Source: Parus major
Lineage: Eukaryota; Chordata; Aves; Passeriformes; Paridae
DNA: 64,000 nucleotides
Assembly: GCF_001522545.3 (NCBI RefSeq)
Contig: NC_031771.1
Location: 32,130,733 to 32,194,732, forward strand
Direction of reading: 5' to 3'
Part shown: positions 1-27,700 of the stretch, one piece after another
How the letters are laid out: each line of letters opens with the position of its first letter
Numbering within the stretch: position 1 is the stretch's first letter
The notes under the pieces: generated by a model
Seen by the model: only the letters and a program-made list of their open reading frames with translations
The model's database searches: none
Told to the model about the DNA's origin: nothing
Translations under genes and position numbers: made by a program

Positions 1-10
1 AAAAGAGCTG

Positions 11-41
11 AATAAAGAAATCCAGAAAAAAAAAAAAAAAA
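11..41 (+). repeat. AATAAA followed by a 16-base poly-A tract (possible 3' end of a retrocopy)
   Basis: AATAAA at 11-16 is followed nine bases later by 16 consecutive A (26-41). This is the layout of a retroposed polyadenylated transcript. The body of the element, if any, lies outside the window, so a chance A-run is equally possible. Confidence 0.3.
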
Positions 42-3000
42 GCAGATCCAAAAATGAAGGTTAATACAGTATCTGTAAAAATCAAGGCTGTTCTCTATTA
101 GTTTGAGTTTTTGATAAAGTATCTTCTTTCTTAGGCATTACTAAAAAAAACTTTTAGCTGTTTGCTTTCATGTGAAGTTGCCTAAAATGTTTATAATTTA
201 TCTGTCTAGGCTTGTACTAAGACAGTAACTCTTTCCAGTCTTCCTTACAGATGCAGAAACTAGCTTATTTTCTTATTAAGTAATATCTTGGAACTGGGTT
301 GAAAATAAGATTTAATATAATCCACCAAAAAAACTCTCCATCCCTCCACTTTATTAGTGGTTTTTGTGGAAATGTGGACACCCAGAGAATATATTGAATT
401 ATACATTTCATATAAGACAATAAAATAATTTTATATTGTCAGAAGAACTTTTTCTACCTCTGTTAATGCTTGATTTATTGGGTGAAACCACAAGAAAGTA
501 TCTTAAGTTCATTATTAGCCAAATGTAGAAAAAGGTCATAGTTCTGTGTACATCAAGGAACAGAAATACTTTCATGTTAATTTTTTTCCAGACCACATCA
601 CAGCATATCCACTTATTATTTCAATCCAGATCTGATATAATTTGAAAATAAAAAGAAAATAAAACTCTGAAGGTATTCTCCACAATCTGTACAGCTATAG
701 GGAATCTTCTAGCTGTAGCCAGATTTGTTAACATCTCAATATTAATTCTCAGAAAGAATCAGCAAGACCCCTATTCTTATCCCCTTGTGACTTCTGTGCT
801 TTTCAGGGTTGCACAGTAGCTTCCATAATCATTAGGAGAAAAGTGAGGTACCCCATGGTATTCCTGGGAACAGTATTAGAAGAATGAAAGTGCATGTTTC
901 TTTGCATTTTTATTCAGTGATTACAGTTCAAACACTGCAACTGTTCTATTCCCATATAAGACTGTTTAGAGTGGGCTGCTCAAAACCTGTTATTAAACAG
1001 TAAAGAAAAAAAGACAGAGTAGGATGTGCACAGCACATCTCAATTGACTTCTTTTACATATTTGCCTCAGTGGGTCACAGTCCAGATTGCAAAGGCAGGA
1101 CCAAAAGAACTGCAGGTCTGTAAGTCAAAGGATTTTAAACTACAAGTATATTTCTAAAAATGCAAATAGAATTTGTAAGTGTCCAGAGTTAGCCCAGAAT
1201 TTCTAGGTGGTTTTCATCTGCCAAAAGCATGAAAATGCAGTTGAACCAGAGTGCAGGTACAAGAGAATGGGCAGCTGAATGCTCACTCACAAGTAAGACC
1301 CAGGCTGCGGGGAGCTGCCCCTGCAGCAGCCTCCTCCTCAACTGCCCCCACCAGGGCAGCACTGGGGGCTGTGCTTGCCACACCGAGCTCTGTCCATCCC
1401 TTCCTCTGTGTGCTCTTTTTTCCAGTGGCAGATTGTGACACTTGCATCAGATGGCTTAAACCCAGCTATGAATGAGAGAGGTTATTTGCTTGTGGATGGA
1501 TGAAATTAAAAGGAAAACCCAAAACTCATTTGCTGTGTCATTTCTTCCTATGTGAACATGTTTCCCACCCTTTCCTTTTGTCTCAAGTGGCTTCCTCCAT
1601 AAACACTTAATAACAGTGAAAGCTCTCTCCCAGGAGACCGGAAAAATGTGCATTAAGAGGTTCAGGGAAACAGCATGTGCATATAGGATTTCACTGCCAT
1701 TGTTCAATTTGCATTATTCAGGATATTAACTTAATTATAGATGCTTCACAACAATTGGGAGAAAAAAACTCCTCTCTAAATTAAATTAGCTGATAGCAAA
1801 ACCAGGTAATGTAGCACAAATGGAATAGCATTTTGCTTACATTCAACCAAATTAATATTTAGATCTCTGAAATTTAAGGTGTTTTATTCAACACATCACC
1901 AATTTAAGGCTTACTTAATAATGGTATTTTGATTATGTTTATCTATTTCAGGTTTGGATGAATGACAATATGACAATAGCATGACAATGACAATAGCATT
2001 TACCTGAGAACAAAAATCAGTCTTAAATGATATTTACATTTATTCCTCTGTAAAAATATTATTTTAATTAAACAGACACATCAATTTGTTGTTGTATAAA
2101 ATAATTTCCACAATTGATCCCAAGATAAAAATTTCCTGATAGCAACATCAGTTTCCATAATTTCTAAACATGCTTATGAGAGTGAGTTGAGATGTGAATA
2201 CTTCCTGTTGAGCAGCACTGCACAGGAGGCACTGCCTGTTTGGATCCCCCATGAGCACTATCGAGTCATTTAAATGGGGCAAGTTTGTCTTCAAAGACAG
2301 TGTTGGCACCCTGAGAGCAGATTTGGGACCAGAGGCTCTCCCTGTGTTTTGTCACTCCATGGGTCCTGTGTGTCCAAGCCCAGCCTGACTCTGTGGGGGA
2401 GCCAGCCCCATCTACTTTGTCATCTTGCCCATCTATGTCAGTCCCTGTCCAGTGGATTTACCTAAAAGCTGCAGAAAACTGGAAACTGAGCAAAGGATTG
2501 AGCTTAGATGTGCTGCTCAAGGTGGCGTGGATGTGTGACTAAATTAAAAGGCTTGAGACAGATATGAAAAGTGATGCTGGAGGCACTGGAATGATCCTGC
2601 CACTGGGAGGGATGCTGAGAAAGGCATACATCTGTGCTAGTTTGTTGTGACACATGGGATTTTTAACTAGGGGGAAAACAGGGAATTAAAATTATTGTAT
2701 TAAAATAATGCCTGTTGTGAAACTTCCAATGAAGCAAGGTTGTGCCTGGCCCTTATTTGCTTGGGTTGCCTGGGCAGCCGAATGGGTAACTAGATCCTTG
2801 AACAATGTTTTACTTGGAAATTCTGAACAGCTGCACATAAAGAAACACACACCTGATACTGGTGGAAGACCACTGTGCTTTCATCCAAATGGTAAATAAA
2901 ACTGAAGTCACTAATCCAAATGGGAAACCTTGGAGAATCAGTTCAGTTGAACTTTCTGAAGGTTTTTAACTTGTTTCTGAGTATCAAATGTTTGAGACGA

Positions 3001-3893
3001 CAATAACCAAGGGACAAGAGACTGAAATATTTCTTTACTTTTTCATTTTGTTTGCATCTGGAAGTACCAGGGTAGTGTCCATTCCACCATGTGCCCTTTC
3101 AGTTACTTACACTTTCCATTCCTAACCACGTCTGATTGAATAACCAAGAGTAGTTCCTTTCCCACATCCACATGCCTTGGCAAACCAGAGATTTTCTAAC
3201 ACAGATGTGGAGTAATTATTCACAGACTGAAGTAGAAACCAGCAATTGGAATACCTTTCATGAATTAGAGAATGAGCTGCAATGCCCTTGCAAATTGCAA
3301 GAGAACTCAGTTTATTTGTAATCACAGACTCATTTTTTCTTGATCATTTTCAATCTTTTTAGCATACGTACATCAGCTTTATCTGACAAAACTTCAGTAA
3401 AATTAAATACTGATCCTCAAATTGCTAAAACCAGATGCCTCACGTGGAAGTGACATAAGACAATTCCAGCATAAGATTTTGGAGGAATGTATTCGTTGAG
3501 ATTAACAGTGAGAAGTAATAGTGGCTAAGATCACCTCAAGTGCAACTTTCTAAGTAAATGATTTCTATTTTCCAACTCAAATGGAAAACAAAAGTCAGAA
3601 TAAAAATCAATTAAAATCTAAAAAAAATACAGATTTTACAGGAAATAGAACATTTTTGTTTTAAGTATTTTAAATGTTTCTGAATTGGATAAATTCAGTA
3701 ATGCAATGTCCTGTCAAAAAAGATTTGGTAAATTGTTTTTCACTTTGATTTTCTATCTGTTTTTTAGCGGAAAAGATCTAAGGAAACATCCACTGTATTT
3801 TGCTTCCTTATTAAGTGTTCTGATGAAATCCAAATGTTAGTAAATATTTTCTGGAGATGATTTTTATTACTTCGAGAGCTCTATTTAACTTTT
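42..3893. other. AADAT 3' UTR and downstream flank
   Basis: No coding exon recognised. The first part, below 3894, must be AADAT 3' UTR of unknown length. A GC-richer patch (about 1280-1420 and 2200-2480) gives chance open frames on both strands. A small tandem array lies at 1963-1998. In mammals the next gene downstream of AADAT is MFAP3L, but none of its exons was seen here. Confidence 0.6.
1963..1998 (+). repeat. Short imperfect tandem repeat built on TGACAAT
   Basis: Four occurrences of TGACAAT in about 36 bases, two of them inside a longer unit (TGACAATAGCA). No gene overlaps it. Confidence 0.7.
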
Positions 3894-18036
<14,143 letters not shown>

Positions 18037-18599
18037 ATCTATGGAGAAAGAGTAAATAGCTGGACACAAAGCTAGAAAAGGGAATAAGAACTGCAGTGTG
18101 CTTTTAGTATGTGCATCTCCTACAAGTAATGCTTTTGATCTGGGTGATTTTGTGGTATGCCAGTGAGCAGGAAAAAGCCCTTTTCCCCTCCCTGTACTAT
18201 CAGCTCTGGAGTTTTAAAGGCAAATTACAAATCTGATGATTTGATGGATCTTAAACAACCATCAGCTCTTTTTTATTTAATGAGAATCCAGCTTTATTTA
18301 GCTGTATTAAGCACTGCATTTGAAGTGCTTTTAGTATTGCAAGCCATCATTATAAGTCACAACACTTGTCAAGTTAGAGGCTTTGTATTTTTTTGTATTT
18401 GTTTTGTTTTGTTTTTTTGGAAAGGATAATTAAGAACATCTTTCAAATGCATTTGATGAGTGTTTTCCTCCTTTTCCCTGGTGCACATAGAGATTCAGGG
18501 GATAGTGAACTACAGTCTGGCAGGAAGCCCGAAGGCCTGGTAAGGCCAAAAGAAGGCATATCCTTCGAAGGGAAAGAAAGCACAGAAATGAAGGGCAAA

Positions 18600-19145
18600 G
18601 AGCAACCACAGCAACACGCATGTGCCAGCAGTGACTAGAAACGATCTACCGAGCCAGGCCGCTTGGAGAAAAACATCTCGTGCCTTCTAAAAATACCTCC
18701 CTTAACTTCGCTCCCCCTGCAGCCCGGCACAGGCGCGCTGCTGGCTGTACACAAGGGCGGGCTGGGGCTGTGTTTTAAGGGGTAGCTGAGCACCGCTTCA
18801 CAGCCCTCCCCCTGTCTCTTATACACATCTAGATGTGGGGCCGGCCTCGCTGTGGGCCTGTGCCGGGCCTGGCTGGGCGGAGAGCGGACACGGGGCCCTG
18901 GCTGGCGCTGCCGCCTGCGCGCTGAGGGCAGCTCGGCAGCGAGGGGCGGCGCGGACCCGAGAGCGATCCTGTGCGGGTCCGTGCGAAAGCCCGAAAACGA
19001 GCGGCTTCCTCAGCGGTTCCGTGTGTGCACTGCCAGCGAAGCGAGGGCTGGAGGCCGATTGTGCGGGGAGAGGCGGGGGATGGACAGCCCCGGGTGCAGC
19101 CAGGGCCCGCCAGACAGCGGTGGGGCGAAGCAGGGGAAACGGAGG
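18600..19145. promoter_or_regulatory. CpG-rich block, probable AADAT promoter / first-exon region
   Basis: Sharp rise in GC and CpG content compared with both flanks, located about 0.6-1.1 kb upstream of the ATG exon, which itself needs an upstream 5' UTR exon. Overlapping long frames here on both strands (up to about 138 codons) are what a GC-rich island gives by chance, since stops are scarce. No TATA box was identified. The block is interrupted by the transposon-end adapter at 18812-18837, so its continuity is uncertain. Confidence 0.55.
18812..18837 (+). other. Tn5 mosaic end / Nextera mate-pair junction adapter remnant (assembly artefact)
   Basis: CTGTCTCTTATACACATCT (18812-18830) is a perfect 19-base Tn5 mosaic end. 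It is followed directly by AGATGTG (18831-18837), the first seven bases of the inverted second end, which is exactly the layout of the Nextera mate-pair junction adapter. Read on the minus strand it encodes YKRQ, a known contaminant peptide in translated assemblies. The second end breaks off into GC-rich sequence. The flanks may therefore not be truly adjacent in the genome. Confidence 0.93.
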
Positions 19146-19148
19146 AGA

Positions 19149-19655
19149 ATCACAGAATGATTTGGTTTGGAAGGGACCTTCGAGATGCTCTAGTTCCAAC
19201 TCTCCTCCCACGGGAGTGCCCCCCTGCAGGGGCACCTTCCCCTAGACCACGTTGCTCAGAGTTCCGTCCAGCTTGGCATTGAACACTTTCGGGGGTGAGG
19301 CATCCACAACTTGTTTTGGAAACCTGTGGCAGTGTCTCATCACCCTCATCCCAGTTAAGAATTTCTCCCTATTATCCAATCTAAACCTGCTCTTTCTCAA
19401 TTTTAAGATATTCCCACTTGGCACTTGTAAAAAGTCCCTCTCCAGCACTCTTTGTAGCCCCCTTTGGGTAGTGGAAGGTGCTCTAAGGTCTCCCTGGAGT
19501 CTTCAGGTGAACAACCCCAATTCTTTCAGAATTTCTCATGGAAATGGTGCTCCAGCCTTCATGGCCCTCCTCTGCACTTGCTCCAACAGGTCAGTATCTT
19601 TCCTGTGCTGGGAACACTCTGGATGGGAGGCCTCTTAAGAGCAGAGTAGAGGGGC
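19149..19655 (-). mobile_element. Truncated CR1 LINE, 3' end
   Basis: The left edge carries the CR1 3' terminal signature in reverse (CACAGAATGATTTGGTTTGG then AAGGGACC), so the element is sense on the minus strand. The minus-strand frame at 19242-19448 encodes the conserved CR1 ORF2 C-terminal tail (SRFRLDNREKF, VMRHCHRFPKQVV, LDGTLSNVV). It is 5'-truncated, as usual for CR1, and lies against the CpG block. The right edge is approximate. Confidence 0.9.
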
Positions 19656-19659
19656 AGAA

Positions 19660-21440
19660 TCACCTCCCTTGTAAAGATAGTGGTCACATATCTTAATCAA
19701 CTTTATGATGTTTCCACTGAAGATTTTGCTCATTAAAGGACTCAAAGTTTAAGTGTGACATCAACAAGTACCTTTTTTCCCCATGTATGATGAGTAGGAT
19801 CAGTGGAAGGAAAAGCAGGATGGTGGTGTGACATGTCCCTCCTTGCTGGGTGGGTGTCACATGCTGTGGCTTGTGCAACACATGTAACTGCTGGTGTAGC
19901 TCTGCTGCTTGGAAAGGTGCAGAGACACAGTGTCATTTTCTAGCCATGGCTTTGGACTTCACTCTGGGGTTGCCATGGCCCTTGCTCCTGGGCGTAAAAT
20001 GCTAGAAAGGGGTCTAGGTGCAAAGTAGTCTGAAAAAAAAACCAATGCAAGACCATGCAAAATCAATTGTGTTTTGCAGCATACAGGTCTTTGTAGTTAA
20101 CTTGGAGGCAGGAGGATTGGATGGGATGAGCACTGAAGCATTTCTAGGTTTATTTCAGAAAATCACAGGGTTTTATGGTGCCCAGCGCTCAAAGCATGTT
20201 TTAATTGGAACCTTCTGAAGGTTTGCTGAAGGCAAAGTTGAAGTATGAGAGCAAGACGTCTCTACAAAAAAGATGAGGTACCCTAACAAGTTACCTTCTT
20301 CTTCTCCTCCCTTCTTTAATTCGGGTGACTTTATGCAGTATTTGGATTTACTGAGAGGCTTCCTAATTAGATGGAGTAGGTTGAAATAGAGATGGAGTTC
20401 CTATCAAGTTCAGTTTGCAGTCAGGAAGAATTGTTTCCTTGGTTGGTGTGTGAATGCTCTTAGACTGAAAATCAAATTTTATTAATAGCTTTAATGATCT
20501 GAAGAATTTATAATTTAGGTAATTGCCTTCTAATTGTATGATGTACTGACAAAAAATAAAAGATGGGTATATAAATGTGAAATAGCAAGTGGAAAGATAT
20601 TGAATTTCTGTGGGGTTCTGGCTGTGAAAGACTGATTGAATTTGAAGTGCTTTTTGTGTAATTCTGTTTTTTCATTTCTTGGCTGTCACTGTTGCAGTTT
20701 GTGACACAGACCAAAGCCCAGGGAAGTCAAGGGAAAGCTTTCCATTTTCCATTGATTTTTGTGGGTTTTGTCTGGTCTCTCAGCCAATTACGGTGTCATC
20801 CTATTGAAACAAATTAAAAAAAAAAAATAAAAAAATTAGTGTACAATTGTTTGGATGCTTATCCCAGCTGGATTAATCTGGCAGTTCTCTGCATCACTGT
20901 TTATATTCCTTAGCAACCACAAGTCGAGTGCTCTGTTTTACTACTGTGTAAGAAGTTCTGTCTTTGCTGTCTTTATTGCATGCACACTTACAACAATAAC
21001 GATTTGCTGAAAGTCTTGCATACTTCATGAAGCATCGGTAAGGTCTATATATGGTTCTTATTGTCTCCTGTCATCTGGAACTGTACTATGTCTTTCTAAA
21101 CTTCATATGTGCTGTGTCCACTTACGTGTTACAAAGCCCAAACAACAAGCAGAACAAAAAAGCCTAAAGCAATTCGATTTAAGAACAGGGAGACTAGGTA
21201 AATGTTGTTACTTCGCTGTTTCTTTCTCCTCTAAGGACTTCAGGTTATTTCTTTTAAGAGGAGGAAGAAGGATTGAGACAGTAAACACACACAAAAAAAA
21301 AATAACTCAGTTGCTGTTTTTGCAAGTGTAAATCTCTCCAAGACGCTGCGCCGTAGCCTGGGATACTCTACATTTGTTAGTTTTATAGCATGTATTCTGC
21401 AGTGTTTGAGTGCCCTATTTGAAGCGATCATTTCACACGG
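19660..21440. other. Intergenic tract between CR1 and second CpG island
   Basis: No gene or repeat family recognised. It contains a run of A/T at 20810-20838. Open frames up to 74 codons look random. Confidence 0.6.
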
Positions 21441-21449
21441 TTAAATGTG

Positions 21450-21790
21450 AGCGTGTGACAGACACGGTGCTGTCTGCAGAGTCCCGAGCGGGGCTCGGAG
21501 CAGCTCCCGAAGGGTTAAAATCCGGTGATCCAAGCGCGATCCGTGGCGGAGCCGCGCCTGCAGCGGCGCTCGGCGGCCGCAGGGGGGAGCGTGAGCACCG
21601 CGTCTGCGGGCAGCTCTGGAGAAGGAATTCCAGCTAAAATCCTATTGGCATCTTTTATTGGGCTGTAATTTGGAGTTCGGATTAAGAGTCCTGCCTGAAC
21701 CGCGTTTCAGTGAATGGGTTAAATTTCTGCCGGTAATGCTTCTTGCGGGTTGGGGGCGACAGAACTGGCGAGTGGTGCTGTCAAAATAGC
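21450..21790. promoter_or_regulatory. Second CpG island, possible distal or lncRNA promoter
   Basis: An isolated island of dense CpG and GC (for example GGCGGAGCCGCGCCTGCAGC near 21545) in otherwise AT-rich DNA, 3.4 kb upstream of the AADAT ATG exon. It could be an alternative AADAT first exon or a divergent promoter. A GTGAGC word at about 21590 could be a plus-strand donor. No recognised coding sequence. Confidence 0.45.
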
Positions 21791-21799
21791 CTTACGATG

Positions 21800-24700
21800 T
21801 GAAGGTGGGAATTTTATTGTGACGAATTGGAACGGCTGGCTATGAGAAAATCGCATAAGACCGGAAAATGGAGAAGTGTGAGATCAGCCATTTTAAACAT
21901 TAGAAGCAAATTGTTTCTGCCAAGGGCTGCCTTCCCCAGGAAAAATGCTGACTTTGGCAGCACCTTTATGTTTGCAGAACACCCTGTGTTCAGCAAGCCA
22001 TCACTGGAGTGTAACAGCCACTGAGATCACGAAGATCTCAGCAGTACAGAACAGTTTGATTCTAGGATGTGAACATCCACTGACACAATTACTGCAGACA
22101 TCAGAAGTATCTGGTTCACCTGCGGGAAGCTAAAACTGCTAGGAGTGTGTTGTCTCTGCTCTGGAGACAATTAGTGGAAGTGATGTGAAGTTAGTTGTTC
22201 TTTGGCTTGCAGATTACTTGAGTGATTTTCTGACTTCTGTCTGTCTTTACTGTAAGCTCCTGGGAAAGTAACATTTCTATTCTTCTTTTATGTTGAGCCT
22301 TTTTCAATGGGACCCTGATCTTGCTGGGCCTAATCAGAGCTGCTGCAAAAGAAGTAGAATGCTCCATTTGCTCCTCTCCACTCTAAACAACGGCATAGTA
22401 AAATGTGTTTATAGTATCTTTTTCCAGGGTTTTAAATTTGATGCATTCCTAGAATGGGAGAGGGCTTAAGGAAGATTGAAGATTGATTCACAGTTACAAA
22501 TCCTGCTGCCTATCTGAATAAAATTAAACAGTATCCTAGTATGCTTGCTGACCATCTCAGTGTTAGGAGGACATCCTGATGTGCTTTCTGCTGCTCTTGA
22601 TGTTACACACGTGCATACCCTTTTTCCTTTTTTTGGTAATAGCTAGCTCCTTACGCTTCAGAGACTGTCAGATGAAAATAACAGGACATCCGTGATATTC
22701 ATAATATTTGTAGCAGCTGTCAAATGATACTGTCTTAGAGTGGAAGATGTGTGGCTCTGCAGAATGACAGCTGTGGCTTGAATATGTTTGAAGCAGCCCT
22801 CTCTGCCTGAAGGGTGGTGGCACCCAGACATGTAGCAGTCTTGCTCTGATTGACAACCTTTTTCATTCTCCTATCTTGTTTTTTTTTTTTCGAGTGTACA
22901 AAGACTATCATCATTGCTTCGTCATTGCCTTTTTATCCAATCTAGCAAAGGGGACAGCACAGTATCTAGAACAAGTTTTCTAGATATTGTAAGAAATGCT
23001 GACTTTTGCACTAACATATTCCTCAAAAGCAGTTGCTTGTTTCAGAACGTGTTCCTTTAACAAGATGTCTAATCCAGTGAGATGTTTGCCTTAGACATTA
23101 ATCAGACATTCCTGTGCTTCAAAAAAACCCCAAAAAACAAAGGAGGAGTGATATTTTTTGGATCACTTTGCCCATGCTGTAGAAGCTGAAATTGGATGGT
23201 GCAAAGATCAATAATGTATCCAGTTAATACACTAACGTATAAATGAAATGAATCATAAGAAATTAAATGACTTCTCCTGACAATCTTAAGATAAATGCTG
23301 TTCCATAATACCTTAGTCTTGTCAATTTGAATTTATATTATAGGCAAACAGTTGCTGACATGTGAACTCTATTGTGTAAATCTCCCAGGAAGCGGGTGCT
23401 CCCTATTATTTGTGACATATGTTATTCCCAGGGCTCAACCTTTGTTATCCATTTTCATTTAGTGGAAGCAAAAGTGTTTTTCTCCCCTGGCCTTGCATAT
23501 TCCTCTGTTCTTAGCAAGGTCACATGTTTGTCTAGTGTAAATGTGGCATGGAAAAAGGAATGATTCTAAAGGTGAAATGAGATAATGGAAAAGTGAAATT
23601 GTTGCTTCATTCCTGTCATTGCCTGGAGAAAATATGCTTTTCAGGTGTGGTGACAAACGGTACTAAAGATGTGTTTCTCTGTTTTGAAGTTTGTCTATTC
23701 AACATGAAAGAATTTGTTGGATTTCTATATTGTTGTCTTCAAACTGATGAAGATATATTTTTGTTGTTAATTCTTGATTAAAATTTGGCCTTTTGTCATG
23801 AGAGTAAGTTGGGAATTTATCTATTAAATTTTAATTTCTGGCCTTGCTTTTATAAACATTAAAGCATAGTTTAGACTATTTTTTTGTATCCTATTGCAAG
23901 CCAAATTTTACATTCATCAATGGCAATATAATTATGCTTCTGTTCCATTAGGTTTTGCTCTTTAGAGCTATATTTCTTCATGTTCAAATCAAATCTGTAG
24001 TAAAAAGAAAATTATCACTTCTGAGAACATATGTCTACATGTGTTATTAGAGCAGGTGTGGATAAGCAAGACCCTCATACCAATCAGTCTTAAAGGACTT
24101 ATCTGCCTTCAGTCATTACATGGCTCCAGAGATCATACAGAATTCCTAAAACAGCCAGAAGGTGCTTCTGTCACTCTGAATAGACAGGGAATCTGGGGAG
24201 ATTGCCTGATGTAGCCTTTGCCTTTGAAGAACAAAAATTTTCTCCTGTGTTATGTATCCCATAATATGCAGACTTAGCTCGATATATCTCATAATAGTTG
24301 CATGTAACTAGGACTCTTAAAAAATTTTGGAAAACTTGTTGAAAAAGCATATTTCTCATTTGTAGAGACTTATTAAATGGATCAACTCCATCTTCTGCCT
24401 AACTTCCCTAGTGGCTTTTCCCAAGTTCTAGTATGTTGCTTTGACATATTACATTACTGTGTTGGGAATATTATACAGCCCTCGTTGTTGGCCAATGCCT
24501 TTGAGATTCAAACCTTAGATAGAAGCTCCAGAAACTGCAGTCTGTCCTTTACTGTAAAGAGACTCTGTAATGTTGACAACAGGTTAATCTCTAGAAAAGG
24601 TAAAATGTTCTTCAGTGTCCTTGAAGAAAGAAAAAACCTTAACTAGGCAGGAATGGGGAGAACTCAGAGGGTGACTGCTATTCACTTATGGGATATTCCA

Positions 24701-27700
24701 GGGGTATTTTTTCCTCAGACAATCTCTCTCTCTTTTTTTTTTTTTTCCTTTTCTCTTTCAAATGAGAATATTTTCATAATATTTTAATATATTCTTTTAA
24801 CATGCTTAAAACCTGAGTTTCTCCTCTTGACAATTTCTACATGTGGCTGCTCTTTCCCAATGAAATTTCTAAATGTGTTCTTGTTCTTATAATGCTCATT
24901 TGTTAATTCAGGTTGAAGTAAAGTCTGTTTTGATTATGGCATATTTTTCTACTCTGTAATCCTTATTCAAGCAAATGCTGAGCCCTGCGATTCTGAGAGT
25001 GAAAAATAAGCATTGTTGTGCAGATTCTTGGGCTTCTTTCCATGCAGGTGGTCAAGGTGATCCTTCCTCATGAAGTATATTAATGTCTGCCTGAATGCTG
25101 AAGAACTGTGGGATCTTTGGGCACCATCTCAATTTTTTTCTTCTTTTTCCTCTTTGTTCCTCAGACCCTTGTTTCTCTGTCATGCTTTTCTTTTGTACCT
25201 ACAGCTCTCTCATTGATTCCTTGAAATTGTCTCAGTTCCTTTTGTGTCATTCTCTTTCATATTACATGGAACAGCTTCTTAGTTAAAGCAAACCAAATTT
25301 CTCTTCTCTTTTCAGAGGAGATCCTTAACCAAGATATTTGGGTCATAACCAGGTTATATTTTATTGTCTACATGAGGTAATTTTTTTTTTTTTTCTTTTT
25401 AAATGAAATCCTCCTTAGGAAGTGACAAAGTGTTTTGCTGCTGCTATGTCTAATGCTGTAATGCATAATGTAACTTTCATAGGACAATCAGAATGATGTT
25501 GATATTCTGTTGGAATATCAAGAGAGATGAAAGCAAAATCATGAGTTCTACAGGTCTGGTAATCTTGGAAAATTCTCCTTTAAAGATGACAGATTATGAT
25601 TGAATAAGGTTATATTGATTTATCATCAAATAATAAAAGTTCTATGAGAGCTAATTTTATATTGTTTTTAAATAGTACATCTAGTCTCTTATGATGTTGA
25701 ACTCCTCACTTTCACTTTGTAAAATAGCTTTATTCCTGTGTCAGGTGAGTCTTGATTGTGCTATCATTGTTTAACATATTTTGTACTTCAGCGTTTGTGT
25801 CCCAGACAAGTTTCTTACCCCTTTTCCTTGTGGCTTATCTGGGCCATGATTCAAAATCTTCAGAGACAGTCTGAGCCAAGTTCATTTTTATGATCTCAGT
25901 TTGTAAATCACACTTGTTTTCTGTATTTTTTCATACACCACTAAATTAAAAAATGATAAACAGTTCTGCAAGCACCAACAATCTGTGGACTTGTACCTCC
26001 CTGTCAGCACATTCAGCGGAAGCAGTTGCATTCACAGAAAGAATGATAAAATTGACTGTATCATATAGACTATGAACAGCATTTTAATGGCCTTTTAGCA
26101 TTCACCAAAAGCTCTTAGCTCTGCAGTTGCTTTTGTTTTGTCTTTTGTTTGTATTGCATTAAGGCTATAAATCACTGTTTTAAAAATGGGTTTAGAAAGT
26201 GCTTTTTTCTAAAGCTGTCATCAATTAAACTGCAAAAGTTAACTTCTCAGGAATTAAGTTGTATAAATTAGTCCGATTAATTACTGAAACTGAGGCAGAA
26301 ATTGGTACAAGTAAGATGAACTGTGGAATAATTGAATTAAATCTAGAAAACAAGAACATTTATAAGGCAAATTCAATAGATGACAATAAAACAGTTAATC
26401 TTCATCATAGAATATGTCTGATTTCCTTAATTTCACTGAGGCATTGAAGTAAATGTTTATACACCCAGGGCATATTTTTAGGGTAATTCTGGCTAATGCC
26501 ATGTCTTTATCATGGAACTGGGGAGGAAAAAAGAGGGAATAGTCTGTTGCCAATGCTTATAGATAGATCTTGTCGGGCAATATTGCCTATGAATGATGAG
26601 CTGTGTTTGTGAGAGTGTCCTTGGGATTCTACAAATTTTGAATCAAGACTCTCATTTTTCATATGAATTTAGGGAAATTCTTTGTTCCTGTGGTGTGCAG
26701 GAGCTCTTGGGAGTGATTGTCACATAGGTGAGACAAGTAGGTGTTCGGAAAGATTGATGCATGTTCTGGGCTTCCCTGAAGTAGCTGGAATTAGGATCTA
26801 AATGAATGTACTTTTGCTTTTAGGAAAGCCAGATATTTCCCATGCAGGTCTCCAGGTGGAAACTTGCAGTAATATTTTAGAAAACTTGACTAGTGTTAGG
26901 AACAGGACAAGCATGTTAACTTCAACAGATACTGGCTCTGCTCCGACTACACCTACCACAGAGAGCTAAGGGTGGTACAAGTATATAAAAGTATTCTTTA
27001 GGAAACTAATCACCATACTGAGTGTTCTTGGGATTTGCCCACAAGTTCTTTACATCTATCGTGTTCCATGGTATAACATATTATCTATGGGTCTCAGGGA
27101 TTTGTGATTATTTTTTCAAGTCACTAGAAAACTAAACTGTCAGACTGAAGGAGCTTTGAAGTTTTCTTTACTTCATGCTGCAAATCCCCCATGATTCCAA
27201 GAAGGAAGCACGTGTCTGATTCCTGCCTGTCTCTGGAAGACTGTAGAGGTGCCGTACTGGATATCTGCTGTTGAACCTTAGACTTGCCAAGTTTGGTAAA
27301 TATCAGGATTTTTAATCTCTGTTATTTTAATGGAAAGTGTTGCAGCTGCTGAGGCTTCCAGGGATGTGGTGTGTTATACATGCTTTGAGGATTTCCTTAT
27401 GGCATGGCTCAAGTCTTCCCCAGCTGTTTGTTCCTTTGGCAGTTGACTTCTGTGACATGAGTGTCTTGGCACTACAGCATCTAGAGGTGGTGAAATACTT
27501 TTGAGAAAGTTTGGTAGCTGAGCTTTACTTTTTGGGGGTGGAGGGGGGAAGACCAATATTGCGTATACCAGGCTGTGAGCCTGTAAAAGTGGAAGGACTG
27601 TAAACTGTAAACATTTCCATTTAGATATCTGGATTGTGGCCAACACTGAGTGGAAAAAAAAATGTGAGTGCTGGAGGTGAGAGGAATATAATGTGTGAGA

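Noticed and set aside
18819..19282. Several overlapping 100-138 codon frames on both strands
   Set aside because: Explained by high GC and few stop codons in a CpG island; mutually overlapping, Pro/Ala/Arg-rich, and one begins beside the adapter artefact.
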